Shown piece after piece: positions 10,689-24,754 of a stretch of DNA of 64,000 bases. This DNA is from Turbatrix aceti. Its lineage: Eukaryota; Nematoda; Chromadorea; Rhabditida; Panagrolaimidae. Numbering within the stretch: position 1 is the stretch's first letter; every line of letters begins with the position of its first letter. Position numbers and translations under genes: made by a program. The notes beneath the pieces are model-generated. The model searched no databases, was not told the origin of the DNA, and worked only from the letters and a program-made list of their open reading frames with translations. Location: the NCBI GenBank assembly GCA_963969345.1, contig OZ017770.1, forward strand, positions 3,109,246 to 3,173,245, in the 5' to 3' direction.

Positions 10689-13600
10689 ATGAACGTCGTT
10701 CTTCGGAGGGCTCACTACGAACAGCTTCGATTTTGGACCCTTTTGCAGTGCATTGTCTTTGTCGCTCATTGTCATCAAATTCGGAAACGCAGTTACGATG
10801 AACTCAAGGAACTTCACGTCGGTGCACTATTTCCAATGGAAGCGGGTGCCGGAGGATGGGCGGGTGGCATGGCATGTCGACCGGCGTTCGAGATGGCATT
10901 CGAAGACGTAAACAATGATCCCACCGTGTTGGACGGTTACGTGCTCAAGCTACATCATGAAAACAGCAAGGTAGGCATTCTTGATTATATTTATTCACGC
11001 AAATATTATGACGTAAGAGTTTGTGTTTTGTTTAGTGCCAGCCAGGTCTCGCCGCTAAGCAAATGTACGAACTCATCTACAAGCCGCCCATCAAGCTTAT
11101 CCTCTTTCCGGGTTGTAGTCCTGTTACTACGGTCGTTGCCGAGGCTGCACACGTTTGGAATCTCATCGTGGTAAGCAACACATTGTTTTTTGACAGTTTA
11201 ATAATACGTTTCACAGCTTGCCTATGGTGCCAGTTCACCTGCACTGTCGAATCGAGAGCGATTTCCTACCCTTTTTCGTACGCACCCATCTGCCAACATG
11301 CAAAATCCAACACGCATCCGGTTATTTGAAAGATTCAAATGGAAAAAGATTACCATTATCCAGTCAGTCGAAGAAGTCTTCACGTCGACTGCTAAGGACT
11401 TGGAAGAGCAATGCCGGGCACGGGGGATTCGAGTTGAAAAACAGAGCTTTTACGGTGATCCGACCGATGCTATCAAGACGCTTGTCCGACAGGATGCACG
11501 CGTCATCATCGGTCTCTTCTACGTTACGGAAGCAAGACGGGTACTCTGCCAGGCGTACAAACATGGACTATACGGTCGAAAGTATGTCTGGATTTTTATC
11601 GGATGGTACGCCGACACCTGGTTTCTGCCACCCCCGGAAGAGGGTCTCAACTGCACTGCCGAACAAGTAATCATCATTTTTAGAATCCTTTTGTAAAAAA
11701 AATATTTCAGATGACCGAAGCCGCCGAACTGCACTTCACAACAGAATCCATCATGCTGAGCAAAGATAACAAGCCGACGATCTCCGGCATGACAGGAGAA
11801 CAGTTTCAAAACAGATTAAAAGACCTGATTGACGGAGATCCAGCAAATACAGGTGGCTTTCCCGAGGCCCCCCTTGCCTATGACGCGGTCTGGGCGATGG
11901 CGCTAGCTTTCAACTGTACGCTCAACCTGATGCCTCCCGGCATGAAGCTTGAAGATTTTAGTTACACTAATAAAATCATATTCAATCACATGTTTGAATG
12001 TGTAAAGAAAACTCAGTTTCAAGGCATTTCGGTAAGCTGAAAAAACACAAAACAAAAAATGGATGGCAAATCAACTTTTTTAGGGAAACGTAAAATTCAC
12101 AGATCTCGGTGATCGTATTGCCAGAACACAAATTGAGCAGCTGCAGGACGGAAAATACGTTCTCCTCGGCTATTATGATACCATTTCTCAAAAGTTTGAC
12201 TGGTACAACAAGGAGAAATTTCATTTAAACCGGGGTCCTCCGCCGGATTCCACCATCATCCGAGAGTATCTGCTGACCGTTGGCATCGAACTCTACATTG
12301 GCGTTATTATTTTTGCCACCATTGGAGTCATCTTTTCACTTATTTTGTTTATTTTTAATGTTCGATATTCCTACCGAAGGTTTGTTGCTTTCATCATTAA
12401 AAATCCGAAAATATGCTTTTTTAGTGTCATTGTACAATCCCAACCTCAATGCAACAACATACTGATTGCTGGATGTGCCTTATGCTGTATCAGTCTGGTC
12501 TTAATGGGTTTACCCGCCGAAGGGATCACCTTCCCCCGTGAAAGTTTTTCCGTTCTCTGCCACGTTAGTTTACCAAAGCCAAACAAGTCAAAACCCCCTC
12601 CTAAGCGTTGATTTTTAGTCACGAATATCAATTTTAATGATCGGATTTACCTTTGCTTACGGTTCAATGTTCGCCAAAGTCTGGATAGTGCATCGCATGG
12701 GTGCGAGTGAAAATCAGGAGCTTGCATCCATTCGAAAGGACGAGGTTGGTTTCACTGCTGTGCTTTTTATTTCATCTGACTAGAAAGTACATTTGACATT
12801 GGCATTGGCATTTTTGGAATTTTCGGATTTAACACTGACAAAAAAAGTCACCTTGTAATATTTCCCCCCAATACACAGCGTGTTTTTTTACGCATTTCTC
12901 GAGTTGGTGAAAACATAGCATTCCCCTTATCCGTCATGACTGTTTCTTTTTCTCACTTACTTTTTTCAAAATATTATCCCCGGTATAACCTATATATCAA
13001 ACCCCAGTATTATTTTTTCACACATCTCCAAACTGATTGTTCTTTTCTGCCGGAGACTGTATAACCCTTACACACTCACACAGGAGGAAGGATCACCTTG
13101 GGAGAGTATTCGCATGCTGATAGCCGCCATGGTCGGTCGGCAAGCCGTTGTAGCGGCTGCGTTGCGTAAGATATCGTCTCAAGCCTACGGATCACTTGTC
13201 GCGCGAAGACCATGTTTGTTAAATCAGGTGTGTTGATAAGTGGTATAATCTAGACACGTTCTGTCCCCCTTGCTTACACTATATTTCCACCTATATTTTT
13301 TTCGTTTCATACCTATGTTGTGTCGTAACATATGAGTATGTAAATATTTTATTTCTCAGTTAGCATACTCACCTAATGTCCGTGAATCTATATGTAAAAT
13401 GTATTAATTTTTTGCGGAAGAAACAAATTACAATTGTTTTGGATGCATTTATTTCTGCATGTCGTACCTTTTTTTGCACGTTTGTCACGTAAACTATACC
13501 TCTGAGGATCCCTATGCCTACCAGTCGTAACAACATTAGATTTAGTCTACAAACTTTAGTTCATGTAACATTCATATTCTGTTTTGTGATGGGTGCTCTA

Positions 13601-14941
13601 AATCAGGCTTTATACCTGCTGTACGACTTTCATCTTTCAGCCGATTGCGGCAACCAAGTTTTACTACGTTATCGCCGTGCTATTTGGCGTTGATATGCTG
13701 ATTATAGTTTTTTGGATAATTATCGACCCCTTGCAACGCAAAGAGCAGCGTTTTCATCTACAGGTGCAAATAACTCGTGTTATTTATATTTTTTAATTAA
13801 ATTTTTGCCATTCTAGGAACCCCCAGCTGGCACCGACGAAGACGTCATGCTTTTGCCTATACTTGAGCTCTGTCAGAGCAAGCAACAAGAAGTCTGGATA
13901 GGTAAATAACATATTTTGCACAAAAGTATTTATCAACGAGAAAGTCATGCTTTCACTTTTGTAGCAATTATCCTTGGTTACAAATGTCTCCTGCTTGTAT
14001 TCGGACTCTTTCTGGCGTATGAATCACGAAATCTCAAACTTCGTTACGTCAATGACTCTCGTTTTGCCGGAATGGCAATATACAATGTCGCAATTCTCTC
14101 GCTGGTCACTGGTCCGGTGGTAACGCTGCTCATTCGATCTCAAGGCGATGCAAATTTTGCATTCGTCGCCATGACAGGTCTTTTTCCCCCTCAAAAAAAC
14201 AAAATGACGAATCAACATATTTTTAGTGCTTCTTTGCACATATATCAGCATGGGTCTTGTTTTTGTGCCTAAAATCCTCCACATCTATCGCGTGCCACAG
14301 TCAAAAGAAGAAGCCGCAACGGCAAACAGCGTGCTTCGATCGACTATTTCCAAGTCAGACAAAATCAGACTCGAACAACTCATGAAAGAAAACCAAGAAC
14401 TTAAAAGACAAATAGGAATTGTAAGGAAATTTTTTTTTATTGTTGGACTGTGTTTCATTTCTTTCAAGTTAATGCTTGCATTTTTATTGTCTAACACAAT
14501 TTTTTTTCTAGCGAGAAAGCAGAATATCTGAGTGCAAAAAAATACTGCACAGAAGACTTGGAAAAACAAAAACAAAAAAGGCCATTGGTTCGACGGGAGC
14601 GGGTACGACGAGCGAGTTGACGTCAACAAGTTTGCCATCTTCTGCCGCAAATAACAACAACAGTTATTCGAAAAATAATGAGGAAAATACGGATAAGATT
14701 GAGCTTTCCGCCAGCGATGGTATGCGTTTCAACGGCGGGAGAGCGGGGAGTGGCTGTGAAGACGCGAATCAAAACACCCTATGCGATATATCCTCAGACA
14801 AGTTCCAAAAATCACCTTACGACACGGGTAAGCACATATTTTTTCTTTGGTTCCCACATTTTGTCAATTCTTTTTTTTACAGGTCACTGTAGTGATTTGG
14901 ACGAAACCTGCTCAAATTCATCTAACGAAATTCTGCTTTAA
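10689..14941 (+). CDS. GABBR1: GABA-B receptor subunit 1 (class C GPCR)
   Basis: Metabotropic GABA receptor subunit, synaptic plasma membrane. A hydrophobic leader (about residues 15-30) is followed by a Venus-flytrap domain: [11 protein letters not shown], then [26 protein letters not shown]-type linkers and [11 protein letters not shown]. The domain ends near 12240. Seven TM segments follow: TM1 at about 12270-12370, later exons with [53 protein letters not shown] and [12 protein letters not shown]. The intracellular tail has a coiled coil ([11 protein letters not shown]...) expected for dimerisation with subunit 2. At least 13 exons with short introns are readable. A 144-bp exon (13084-13227) adds 48 residues to the second intracellular loop. 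The first ATG (10689) gives a plausible signal peptide. AATAAA at 15014 follows the stop. Confidence 0.9.
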
Positions 14942-17900
14942 AAATGCTTTTGAGCATGTGTCTTTGTCACAGATATTTGTGCACGTTTGACGTGTAACTC
15001 TTTGATGAAGTGCAATAAAAAATTATGCTTCTATTGTTAGTACTGTGTTCCAAAGATCAAAGCGAAAAGCCCTGAGAGCAGGGCGAAGGGTGCTAGAATA
15101 GCCGGGGAATTATCATAAAAAAGAAATAACACACAAAAAAAACTACAAATTTATGCAATGCCAGTCGCAAATTCAAAGATAAGCCGTCGAAATTGTTTTT
15201 TGTGGCGAATCACGTGTTGTCTTTGTGTCGAGTCCTTATTTTCTCAACACATACAAAAAATTTGTCTTCTTTTTTATAAATACAATGATATCATCGTTCG
15301 AACGCTCCCTGCTCCTCTCTCCCAGAGCACTCGTCATTTTCAGAAAACCGTGAACAAATGTGGGAGGTTTAGCGCCGTTAGGCAACGCGTCAGTGATGAC
15401 AGCGTCGATTGGAATACAAATCAGCTGATCCGTAGTTGACCTCGGGAGAAGTCAGCTGATGACGCCCCCTGGTCGTTTCTATTTGGCCTTTTTTTCTGCT
15501 TTCCGTTTCCAGTTGTAGTACGTCTGTCCGGTATCGATAGGGAGAGGCCAACAAACTCCGGAGGAAGATGTGTCACTTTTTTTGTCCGACAATGCATAAA
15601 CGTTCCACGACACAACACTGGTATGTCAAAAGATTTTTCGACAAGAGTTGAGTGTGCAAACCTTGAAATTCGCAGCATTGATGATGAACTCTCGCTCTCC
15701 CTGTTTTCCGACAACAAATTTCTTCTTTTTTTTCGTTTTTGCTTTAACTTTAGACTTAGTGAGAACCATAGGAAAAAAACCACCTTTCCTAACGAGCGAA
15801 GCCATTCGACACGCTTTTTTTGTTCAATTCGCTTTATTACCTTGGGGAAGTTTGGCTTCTTAATGACCGACAAAAAGCACACACAGCAGGAAGACCACAT
15901 GCTTACTTGGGATCCCTTCTATTTACGATGTGGCAAAAAATATTGAATGCATGTACGGCTCTACTCTACCGTGTTGGGCCTACAAATGCATTGGAGTAAG
16001 CGACCTGGGTTGGTTGACGTGTGCTACCACACACGTGACATCGAACACAAGCCGGCTGGGGCCGTTTGAGGCAGGAGGATCAAAGAACTATTTTTTTCAA
16101 ATCGGAAACAAATGCACGAAAAAATATGTTTTTGGTTAAATAAAAGGATGACTTTTAATGACAATCGTTCCCGTGTTCAAATAAGCCTAACCAAAAAACA
16201 ACAATCCACTTTTCAAGTAAAATGTGGTGAAAAAAAACTTTCAAGGTCGACCCCGTTTGTGTGTGTGTGCGTGTACACCGCACTTCCTCCGTTCCGGTTA
16301 CTGATAATCTAGTCTTGCGCTTCACGCTGCAGGTTAATGGGTGGCTGAAAAGCGTCCAGACAACAACGATGATTTATTTATTGTTGTGTTTTTTGGCACG
16401 GCACTACACGCAAAGCTGTTATTTGCGAATGGAATGCGTAAACCTACCTCGTGATTGATTTCGAAAAAAAATGACAGTACCAAAGCGTGAGGTTGAGAGG
16501 GGTGTTCATCGACGGCTTCCAGGTGGGCAGTGCTGATAGCCGTTGAACCTCATGCACAACAACCAGCTAACCACACTGCCACCTGGTAAGAGCCGAAGAC
16601 ATTTACCGGTGAGGAGAGATGACAGTATCCTAAAATGATTCAAAAAGTGGGCCTCTAGCCTCGGTCTGGAAAATGAGACAAGGGGAGAGAACTACACCAG
16701 AGCCTGCAAAGCGTTCACAAGACTTCGAATAGCTCTCGCAAACTGACAAAGCAACGAAGCGGGCGGAGCGGCAGCGTGGAAAGCTGGACGTATGATGGCC
16801 GCAACCCCACTGGTCGACTTTCCATTCTGCGTCAAAAAAGCGCTACTGCCTCTATGCGCACACGAAGCCGAGAGGGCGAACGAACGCAAAAGGAAGGGAA
16901 GAAGGGGAGAAAAAAAGCTGTCAGTCGTTGGTCTCTCTTTTCAACTGTCGACACAAACAGACAACACGCAACAACAAAGTAAATGCACAGTCAGCAAAAT
17001 GTGGGGATGCTGGTACGCTATGGCAATGCAAGGATGCAGGACAGGCAAGTCAAGGTGCCACGCCCCGAAGGAGAGACGTTCAACCTTGCCGTGAGTTGCG
17101 TCGAAAAAGGGTGGTGGCTTGAAATGACGGTAAACAACATTCATGACGACTTAATAGGAGCTCTATAGCTTTTTGGTTTTTTTCTACTGAAGGATTTGCC
17201 AATGCGGGTAGGAGCAGCGCTAGCCTCCGGGTTACGCCTCTCCATTTCATGCCTAGCAACAACGATGAGAGAACGTCAAGACGTGAGAATTGATCGGATG
17301 TGAGTCAACCAGCAGGAATGACGTCAAGACAAAGAAGAGGAAAGAGAGAAAAAACACCATATGGCTGAAACAAATTGTTCAAAACTAAAAGAAATCAAGG
17401 CGGTCTGGTTTTTTGCCAAACACGTCAACAAAAGCGATTTGAGAAAGAAATCCGAAAAATTAGGGAAAAGAGAGAGAGAACAGGCAAGCGGCGCCCATGG
17501 CCAAAGGCTCATCTGATCCGTCAAGGCCGGCTCAGCGTTCAGATCGATGTTCGACGGACGCAGGACGCGAGGCGCTTTTTGAAGGACAGCTTGAAGGAAT
17601 GAGAAAGGATGTCGGAACAATATTTGAACGCTTTGAGATTTTATGTGGCATGTTGCTGTAGAGCCGCAAAAAAAACGCATCTTATACACACAGACACATG
17701 CGAAAAAAACAACATATCCAAAATGTCACGAGACTAAAGCACCATCGACGAACAACAACAAGCAAAAAAAAGCTTTCTACAACGCAAAAAATGGGTTTTT
17801 TGGGGCAAGATAATTTCGTTGTTGTTCAAAAATTTCTCTTGGGTCCACAATTCGTCAAGTTGGCGTCCTCAGTGTGTGTTTTTCGTGTTAAATTTGGAAA

Positions 17901-19908
17901 AAAAAGCGGAGGAGGACACGTAAAAAAACGACATTCTTCTTTTTTTTGTTTGTAAAAAAACAATAGAACTACATTTGCACAAAAAAAAGTGTTGCCTGCT
18001 AATTAAAAGCTTTGACCTTGAATAGATCAGGTAAACATGAATTTTTGCACACCCTGTTTAGTGATTATACAGGGCAACAACAACCCGAAAATCGTTCCGC
18101 AACTATCGACGAATGAACTAAAGTGAAAAAAACTCATTTTTTATTTAGAAAATGAATAACAGTAGACTTTGCCAGAATAATGATGTAATATACCTCACTA
18201 CGCAACCCCAAAATCTATTTACAATCAAAAAAATAATCGAAAACAACAACATCCCGCTCTCATCAGCGTCTCTTATTTCTGGAAGAAGTCGAAAAGCAGG
18301 GGGCAAATGTAGAAGTTGTAAGAAATGTGCTACCTCGCCGTAGAAAAGAGCACGGTCGACACCCAGAACCCCCCTCTCCACTATTGTTAGACTGCAGTTT
18401 AGAGTCAGATGTCGTACACAGTGAACGAAATATTTATATGTAAGTCCTGGCGTTTATGCTACACGCCTAACGAACGTCAAGAAAAACAGCAGGACGGACT
18501 TCACAGTCCATTGGACCCAAGGCGAGCAGAGTTTTTGTTCAGCTGATTTTGTTGACTTCCCCGATGTTTTTTCCACCCTTGCACAGGACCACTCGTCTGT
18601 CTCGATAACGTTGCTGCAAACTGTTTAATCGATAACAAAAATTACAACCTGGAATACAAAAGAAATGAAACTACACATTTAGGGAATAATTAGAGGCTTA
18701 GGATCCTACTACAAAAAAGGGTGTGGGATGATTGCTAGTTCTGAAAAAATAGTGACGTTGGTTGCGGCTTCTTGTTTTTTCCTGTCCAGCTGCCAATGGC
18801 AATAGCACTTTTGTTAGCCTTGTTTTCGGCTTTGGTAAGGCTTTTTTCTCACACTGGAACTCATAGATTGAGATCATCTATAAATAGGGTTCGAATGCTC
18901 GATCCCCAAGCAGTTTGATTTTTTTGACACGATGACAATAAAGCTTGCACTCAATCTTTTAAGTTTGTGGGAGTCCCATAAAACATTTTTTAAACAACAA
19001 CAAAGCCGTGCACGTGGTATGGTGTGTTGCTGGTGTTCAGAGATCCCCCTTGAAATAACTTACTCATAAGCCGTCCACCATCGATTAAACATGAAGCAAA
19101 CAATCTTAGCTCTAGCTTTTGTAAAACACGGTTTGCATACCAGATAGGTGCATTTACGAGTGTTTATGGACCGAAAACACAACTCCTGGTACGAAAACTC
19201 GTGCATCACAGCTTAGAAGTAACAATATAACCATTGTAGCTCATTTTTAGAACCCCAATGAAATCCATTGACGGTAAATGGGCAGTGTGAGGAGACACTG
19301 ATGAATCGACAGGGGAGATGATGAAAAATGATGCTAAAATTTGACAGTTCGTTTGGGTGTCGATAACGCTGGACAAGGTAATTTAAGGATTGAGAGCACG
19401 AACATAGTGGTCACTTTTCCTCATATAGGCACCGTTTTACAAATATCATGGTTATATTACACATTTTATAGACAAAAATCATAGGCGGGGTAATGGTTTT
19501 GTGGTTTCCGTTAGAATCCGTCGTGTACCGCCTACTGATTTGCATAAAGAATTATTATCACCTTTTCAAAACCTCTACCAAACACTCATCAAACCGGTGC
19601 CACAGCGATGCGATACAAACAAACTTCAAAATATACTTCAAGGCAGCATGCAATAAAAGTACGATTGGCACAAATTTCGTTTGGCGGCGAAAAACGAGTT
19701 TAGGACTATTAAATGTACCAAATCATGCAAATCTCCACACTTACCACCTTTCGTCAATCTACGCTGCTTCCAAGTACTGCGTACGTGCATGAGTACCGGA
19801 TTATGATGAATCGCTGTACATGAACGCCGCTTGAGCCCCTCGACATTGAGCTCGGGTCTGAATTACTAATAACGGTCTGGCGACCTAAAACTTTTTTTTA
19901 AACAATTT
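14942..19908. other. gene-poor stretch after the GABA-B gene
   Basis: About 5 kb without a gene I can support. Open frames of 60-160 codons occur, but none shows domains, consistent codon pattern or credible splice joining. Near 18880 a TATAAATAGG box is followed within 70 bases by AATAAAG, a spacing seen in short LTRs, but no paired repeat was found. Confidence 0.45.
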
Positions 19909-19916
19909 GTGTTCAG

Positions 19917-20320
19917 CAAGGCATAAAACCGGCCTAAAAATCAGGCCGCCGGCCGGCTTGCGGCCGGCCTAAATTTTCAGGCCGAAGCCGGCCGGCCGCG
20001 GCCGCGGCTTATTTTTAAAAAAAAATTTTCGTGCTTTATTTTAGGATTATTTTCGTAAAATTTTACCAAATTTAGAAAAAAAATTTTTTTGGAAACAACC
20101 TAATATTATGGAAAAATGCACAATAGTAGTAAAAAGTGAAAAAAAAAGACGAATGAAGCACAAAAACGTCAGAAAATTGTACTTTTTTCGAAAAAAATCA
20201 ACTTTCGAATATTTTTCCGGCTTTTTCGGCCGGCCTTGAATCGAAAAGCCGGCCCGCAGCCGGCCGCGGCCGGCCGGCCGTGCCGGCTTTTGCGGCCGGC
20301 CGGCCGGATTTTATGCCTTG
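19917..20320. mobile_element. hAT-type MITE, family A copy 2 (inverted relative to copy 1)
   Basis: A 404-bp copy of the 6921-7345 element in the opposite orientation, with CAAGGCATAAAA / TTTTATGCCTTG termini and its own 8-bp duplication GTGTTCAG (19909-19916 and 20321-20328). The different target duplications show two separate insertions. Confidence 0.88.
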
Positions 20321-20647
20321 GTGTTCAGATCCCTCAACATTTAAGGCCCTCAAAAAATGTCTGTCTTGGTCTATGAAACATTTTCAATTGTTGCAATTTC
20401 AACAGTAAAATAGGCACAACATCCCCCATTGATTGCAAACCGGATGTAGGATAGCATCTAAAGGATATAGGAATAGAATAAATGACAAGCAAGCGTCAAG
20501 AAGCATGGCATCACGCATGGGCCTAGATTGCGACAATATAGAGAGCAAGCTTTGTCAAATTAGGCGTCGTCTAGTCTCACTCAAATTGAAGTCAACGCAT
20601 TGAATTCTTCCAACCAAAACTCTAGACACATTGTTGCATTTTGTGAC

Positions 20648-21915
20648 ATGCAGAAAGAGCTCGATTTTCTTCTTGGCACTCACCGAACGGATTGTATTCC
20701 CTTGTTTTTGACTCCCAAGCTATGGTAAGGTTAAAAAGTATACAATATCGTATTAATAAAAAAAATTTGTAGGTTTCTCACAACATTAGAAATAGTTCTT
20801 GCATTTTTTGGCATGATATTCAACTGTGCAGTAACAGCGGCTATTTATTACGCAGTTCCTGTTTCGGTCATCCAGCGACGATCTCTCGGAGCCATGTCGG
20901 CAAACTACGCCTTTGTCGCTGGTCTCCATCTGGCAAGAAAGTGTTTTTTCATATTTGCAATCCATTATCCCTGCATCACCATCGTGACGACAATCAACTG
21001 TAAACTCCAAGAATTTCCCCTCGTTTTTTTGTACATAATGTGCATGGTGCTACCAACAGCAGTCAGTCTGCAGTCTCTTTTTAAGCACAAGTGAGTTAAA
21101 CTGAGCCTAACAGCATTGGATAACACTACAAAAATTGCGTTTAGAAAAAATACATCCGCAATTGAATGGGCAAACACGTGCACAATTCACCAGACAAGTC
21201 TCATTGTTTTTTGCCTCGTTTTGGCTCTGCTTTTCACTGCTTTTGACGACGAATTGCAAAGTCGTCAGCTATTACAGGTCTGAAAGAAAATTTCAAAAAT
21301 GTTGACACTGTAATGATAATTTTTGCATTTCAGTGCTCAATTGTTCTCGCAATTCAACAAAAAGAAACAGCCTTTTGGTTTATATCAACGCTCATTGTAG
21401 GACACGCATTGGCGCTTCTCTTCATACAAATTGGTTCGATGATTTACGCGAAGCCAATCACGTTCCAAACTTTTTTTAATCAGAACCTCAGGGATTTTAT
21501 CGTCATCCAATGCGTTGCCTGGGAGTCTACACTGTTGTTCACGGGAACACTGGCTTTGTACGAATTCGTATCATTGTCATCGTGTGAAACCGTAAGAGAC
21601 GTATTTTTTTGACAGGGAATGTATATTTTTGTTTTTAGTGCCTGGCAACAGCGTTGGAAGTGACTTTCATCATTATACCACTCTGCATTTGTTGTGCAAA
21701 TCCTTTTCTCGCTATTTGGATTGTTTTCCCGATTCGAAATTCCGCAGTCAGGCTGTGTCCAAAATTGAAACGGGTCTTGCCGGAATACGATTTGGTGGGT
21801 TTCCGTGTGATTATCGCGTCTGTCAAAAACGTGTGTTGTTTTTTAGCCTACACCACCTCCGGTCGTCACACCTGATTGCCCCAAAATGAAAGTTATCATT
21901 CAAGACTGTTCATGA
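20648..21915 (+). CDS. 7TM chemoreceptor-like GPCR (nematode-type, family uncertain)
   Basis: Five or six exons encode about 330 residues with seven hydrophobic segments. In order: LTTLEIVLAFFGMIFNCAV (TM1); a second block near YAFVAGLHLARKCFFIF; PLVFLYIMCMVLPTAVSL; TSLIVFCLVLALLFTAF (exon from about 21145); FWFISTLIVGHALALLFIQI (from about 21334); CVAWESTLLFTGTLALYEF; and LEVTFIIIPLCICCANPFL with a basic tail. ANPFLA at the end of TM7 fits the NPxxx position of rhodopsin-like and nematode Sra/Srab-type receptors. FNQNLRDF in the third loop recalls the ENLR motif of those families, which is my inference. The start (ATG 20648) is tentative; the donor after exon 1 is at 20725. The gene ends 50 bases from the convergent protease gene. 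Confidence 0.6.
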
Positions 21916-21965
21916 TATATTTGCAATCATTTAATTAAAAGTACATGAAAAAGAGCAATGATTAC

Positions 21966-23538
<1,573 letters not shown>

Positions 23539-24206
23539 GTTTGACCGTTGACTGTTGTGCCAGGTAAGACGCCAATGACTGTTTTATCATGTTGCTGGAC
23601 CAGCAGCTTCTTAACGATCGAAGGTCGTCCTATTTTTTGACTGATAAGAGCAAGCGATATTGGTAAACAGGGACTGTCTATAACAAAAAAATACTCGTGT
23701 TTTGTGAGTTTGACAGCCTTCAATCAGAAAATTGGGACAATATTTTGCATTATGTTGTGTTTCTTCCTCGTCAAACGATATAAGGCCAAATGAAGTTCAT
23801 GTGCAACGCAGAGCTTAAAATTTATCATTGAATTCTGGAACGCGGACCCCTAAATAGCAGTCATAAATTTGGAACAGAACTCTGTAAGCGTCATTCTGGA
23901 GAAACAAAAATAAAGAAACAAAAACTGGCAGGTACATTCAATGGAGGGGGCTTACATCGTCTGCTCCCTGTAACACCAGCGGCCAAATTCGTCAGTAAAT
24001 AACTTTTTGGAATTTGTTCTGCAAAACAGGCCTCTCCCGGATAGACTTGTATTTCATGAAGGCGTTTCAAATGACTCGCACCATTGTTTGACAAGCAAAG
24101 CTCGGTGCACGAAAAGTAATTACTTTGCATTTACTTAATGAACACTGTCGCGCCAAGTTAGCATATTTCTGTCTGGAGTCTTTTTTTTTTCACTGTGGTG
24201 CGACGC
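23539..24206. other. divergent intergenic region (protease / small membrane protein)
   Basis: About 670 bp between two head-to-head genes. No coding exon seen. Presumed shared promoter region. Confidence 0.5.
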
Positions 24207-24572
24207 ATGGATTTGGACGAACGACCTACTGATCACAGACTTCGAAATTTTGGATGGTTTTTGCTATTTCTGTGGACATCTGTCATATGTTGGATTACGA
24301 AAGAATACTGGTTTCCTGGACTTTTTCGATCCAGCGAAGAAGATGCCGTTGAGCGTGAGGAAACCCGCTTTCGCTGGATGCAGGAATTTATCAAGGAACA
24401 ACGAGAACTCAACCGACAACGACGTGAACAAAAAAGACGCATCGATGAGACCAAGCAACGTCTGATGCGGCTTCTGTCTATCTACGACAAACCTCTGGAT
24501 GGCGTTTACAGCATTTCTGATCGTGTTTTGTTGCGCAATATACATTCACAGTTGAACTTGCATAGTAGATGA
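24207..24572 (+). CDS. small single-pass membrane protein with basic coiled coil
   Basis: An intronless 121-residue frame starting MDLDERPTDH. Residues about 15-33 (GWFLLFLWTSVICWITKEYW) form one hydrophobic segment. The rest is a charged helix rich in Glu, Arg and Gln (FIKEQRELNRQRREQKRRID), a likely coiled coil, then a short tail. AATAAA lies at 24575-24580, three bases after the stop, which supports a real transcript. I do not recognise a family; the layout is compatible with a small mitochondrial or ER assembly factor, but that is only inference. Confidence 0.6.
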   Translation: MDLDERPTDHRLRNFGWFLLFLWTSVICWITKEYWFPGLFRSSEEDAVEREETRFRWMQEFIKEQRELNRQRREQKRRIDETKQRLMRLLSIYDKPLDGVYSISDRVLLRNIHSQLNLHSR

Positions 24573-24754
24573 CCAATAAATGTTTACTGTATCTTACGAC
24601 AGACGTGTATAATTCCATCCTCCCCTTCCATCCAAAATTATTCTATCACATTTATAGGATTTAGTTAGGATGAAAACTTGAACAAGTGGGGTAGGTAAAA
24701 AAAATTGACAAAATGAAAAAAAAACAAGGCGTAGGCCCGTCTACAGAAAACAAA

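Noticed and set aside
15421..15946. Overlapping 107-159-codon frames on both strands
   Set aside because: Both frames are low-complexity and complementary shadows of each other, and neither resembles a protein family.
18880..18960. Short LTR or small gene with TATA box and AATAAA
   Set aside because: The motifs are suggestively spaced, but no second repeat, target duplication or open frame beyond about 40 codons was found.
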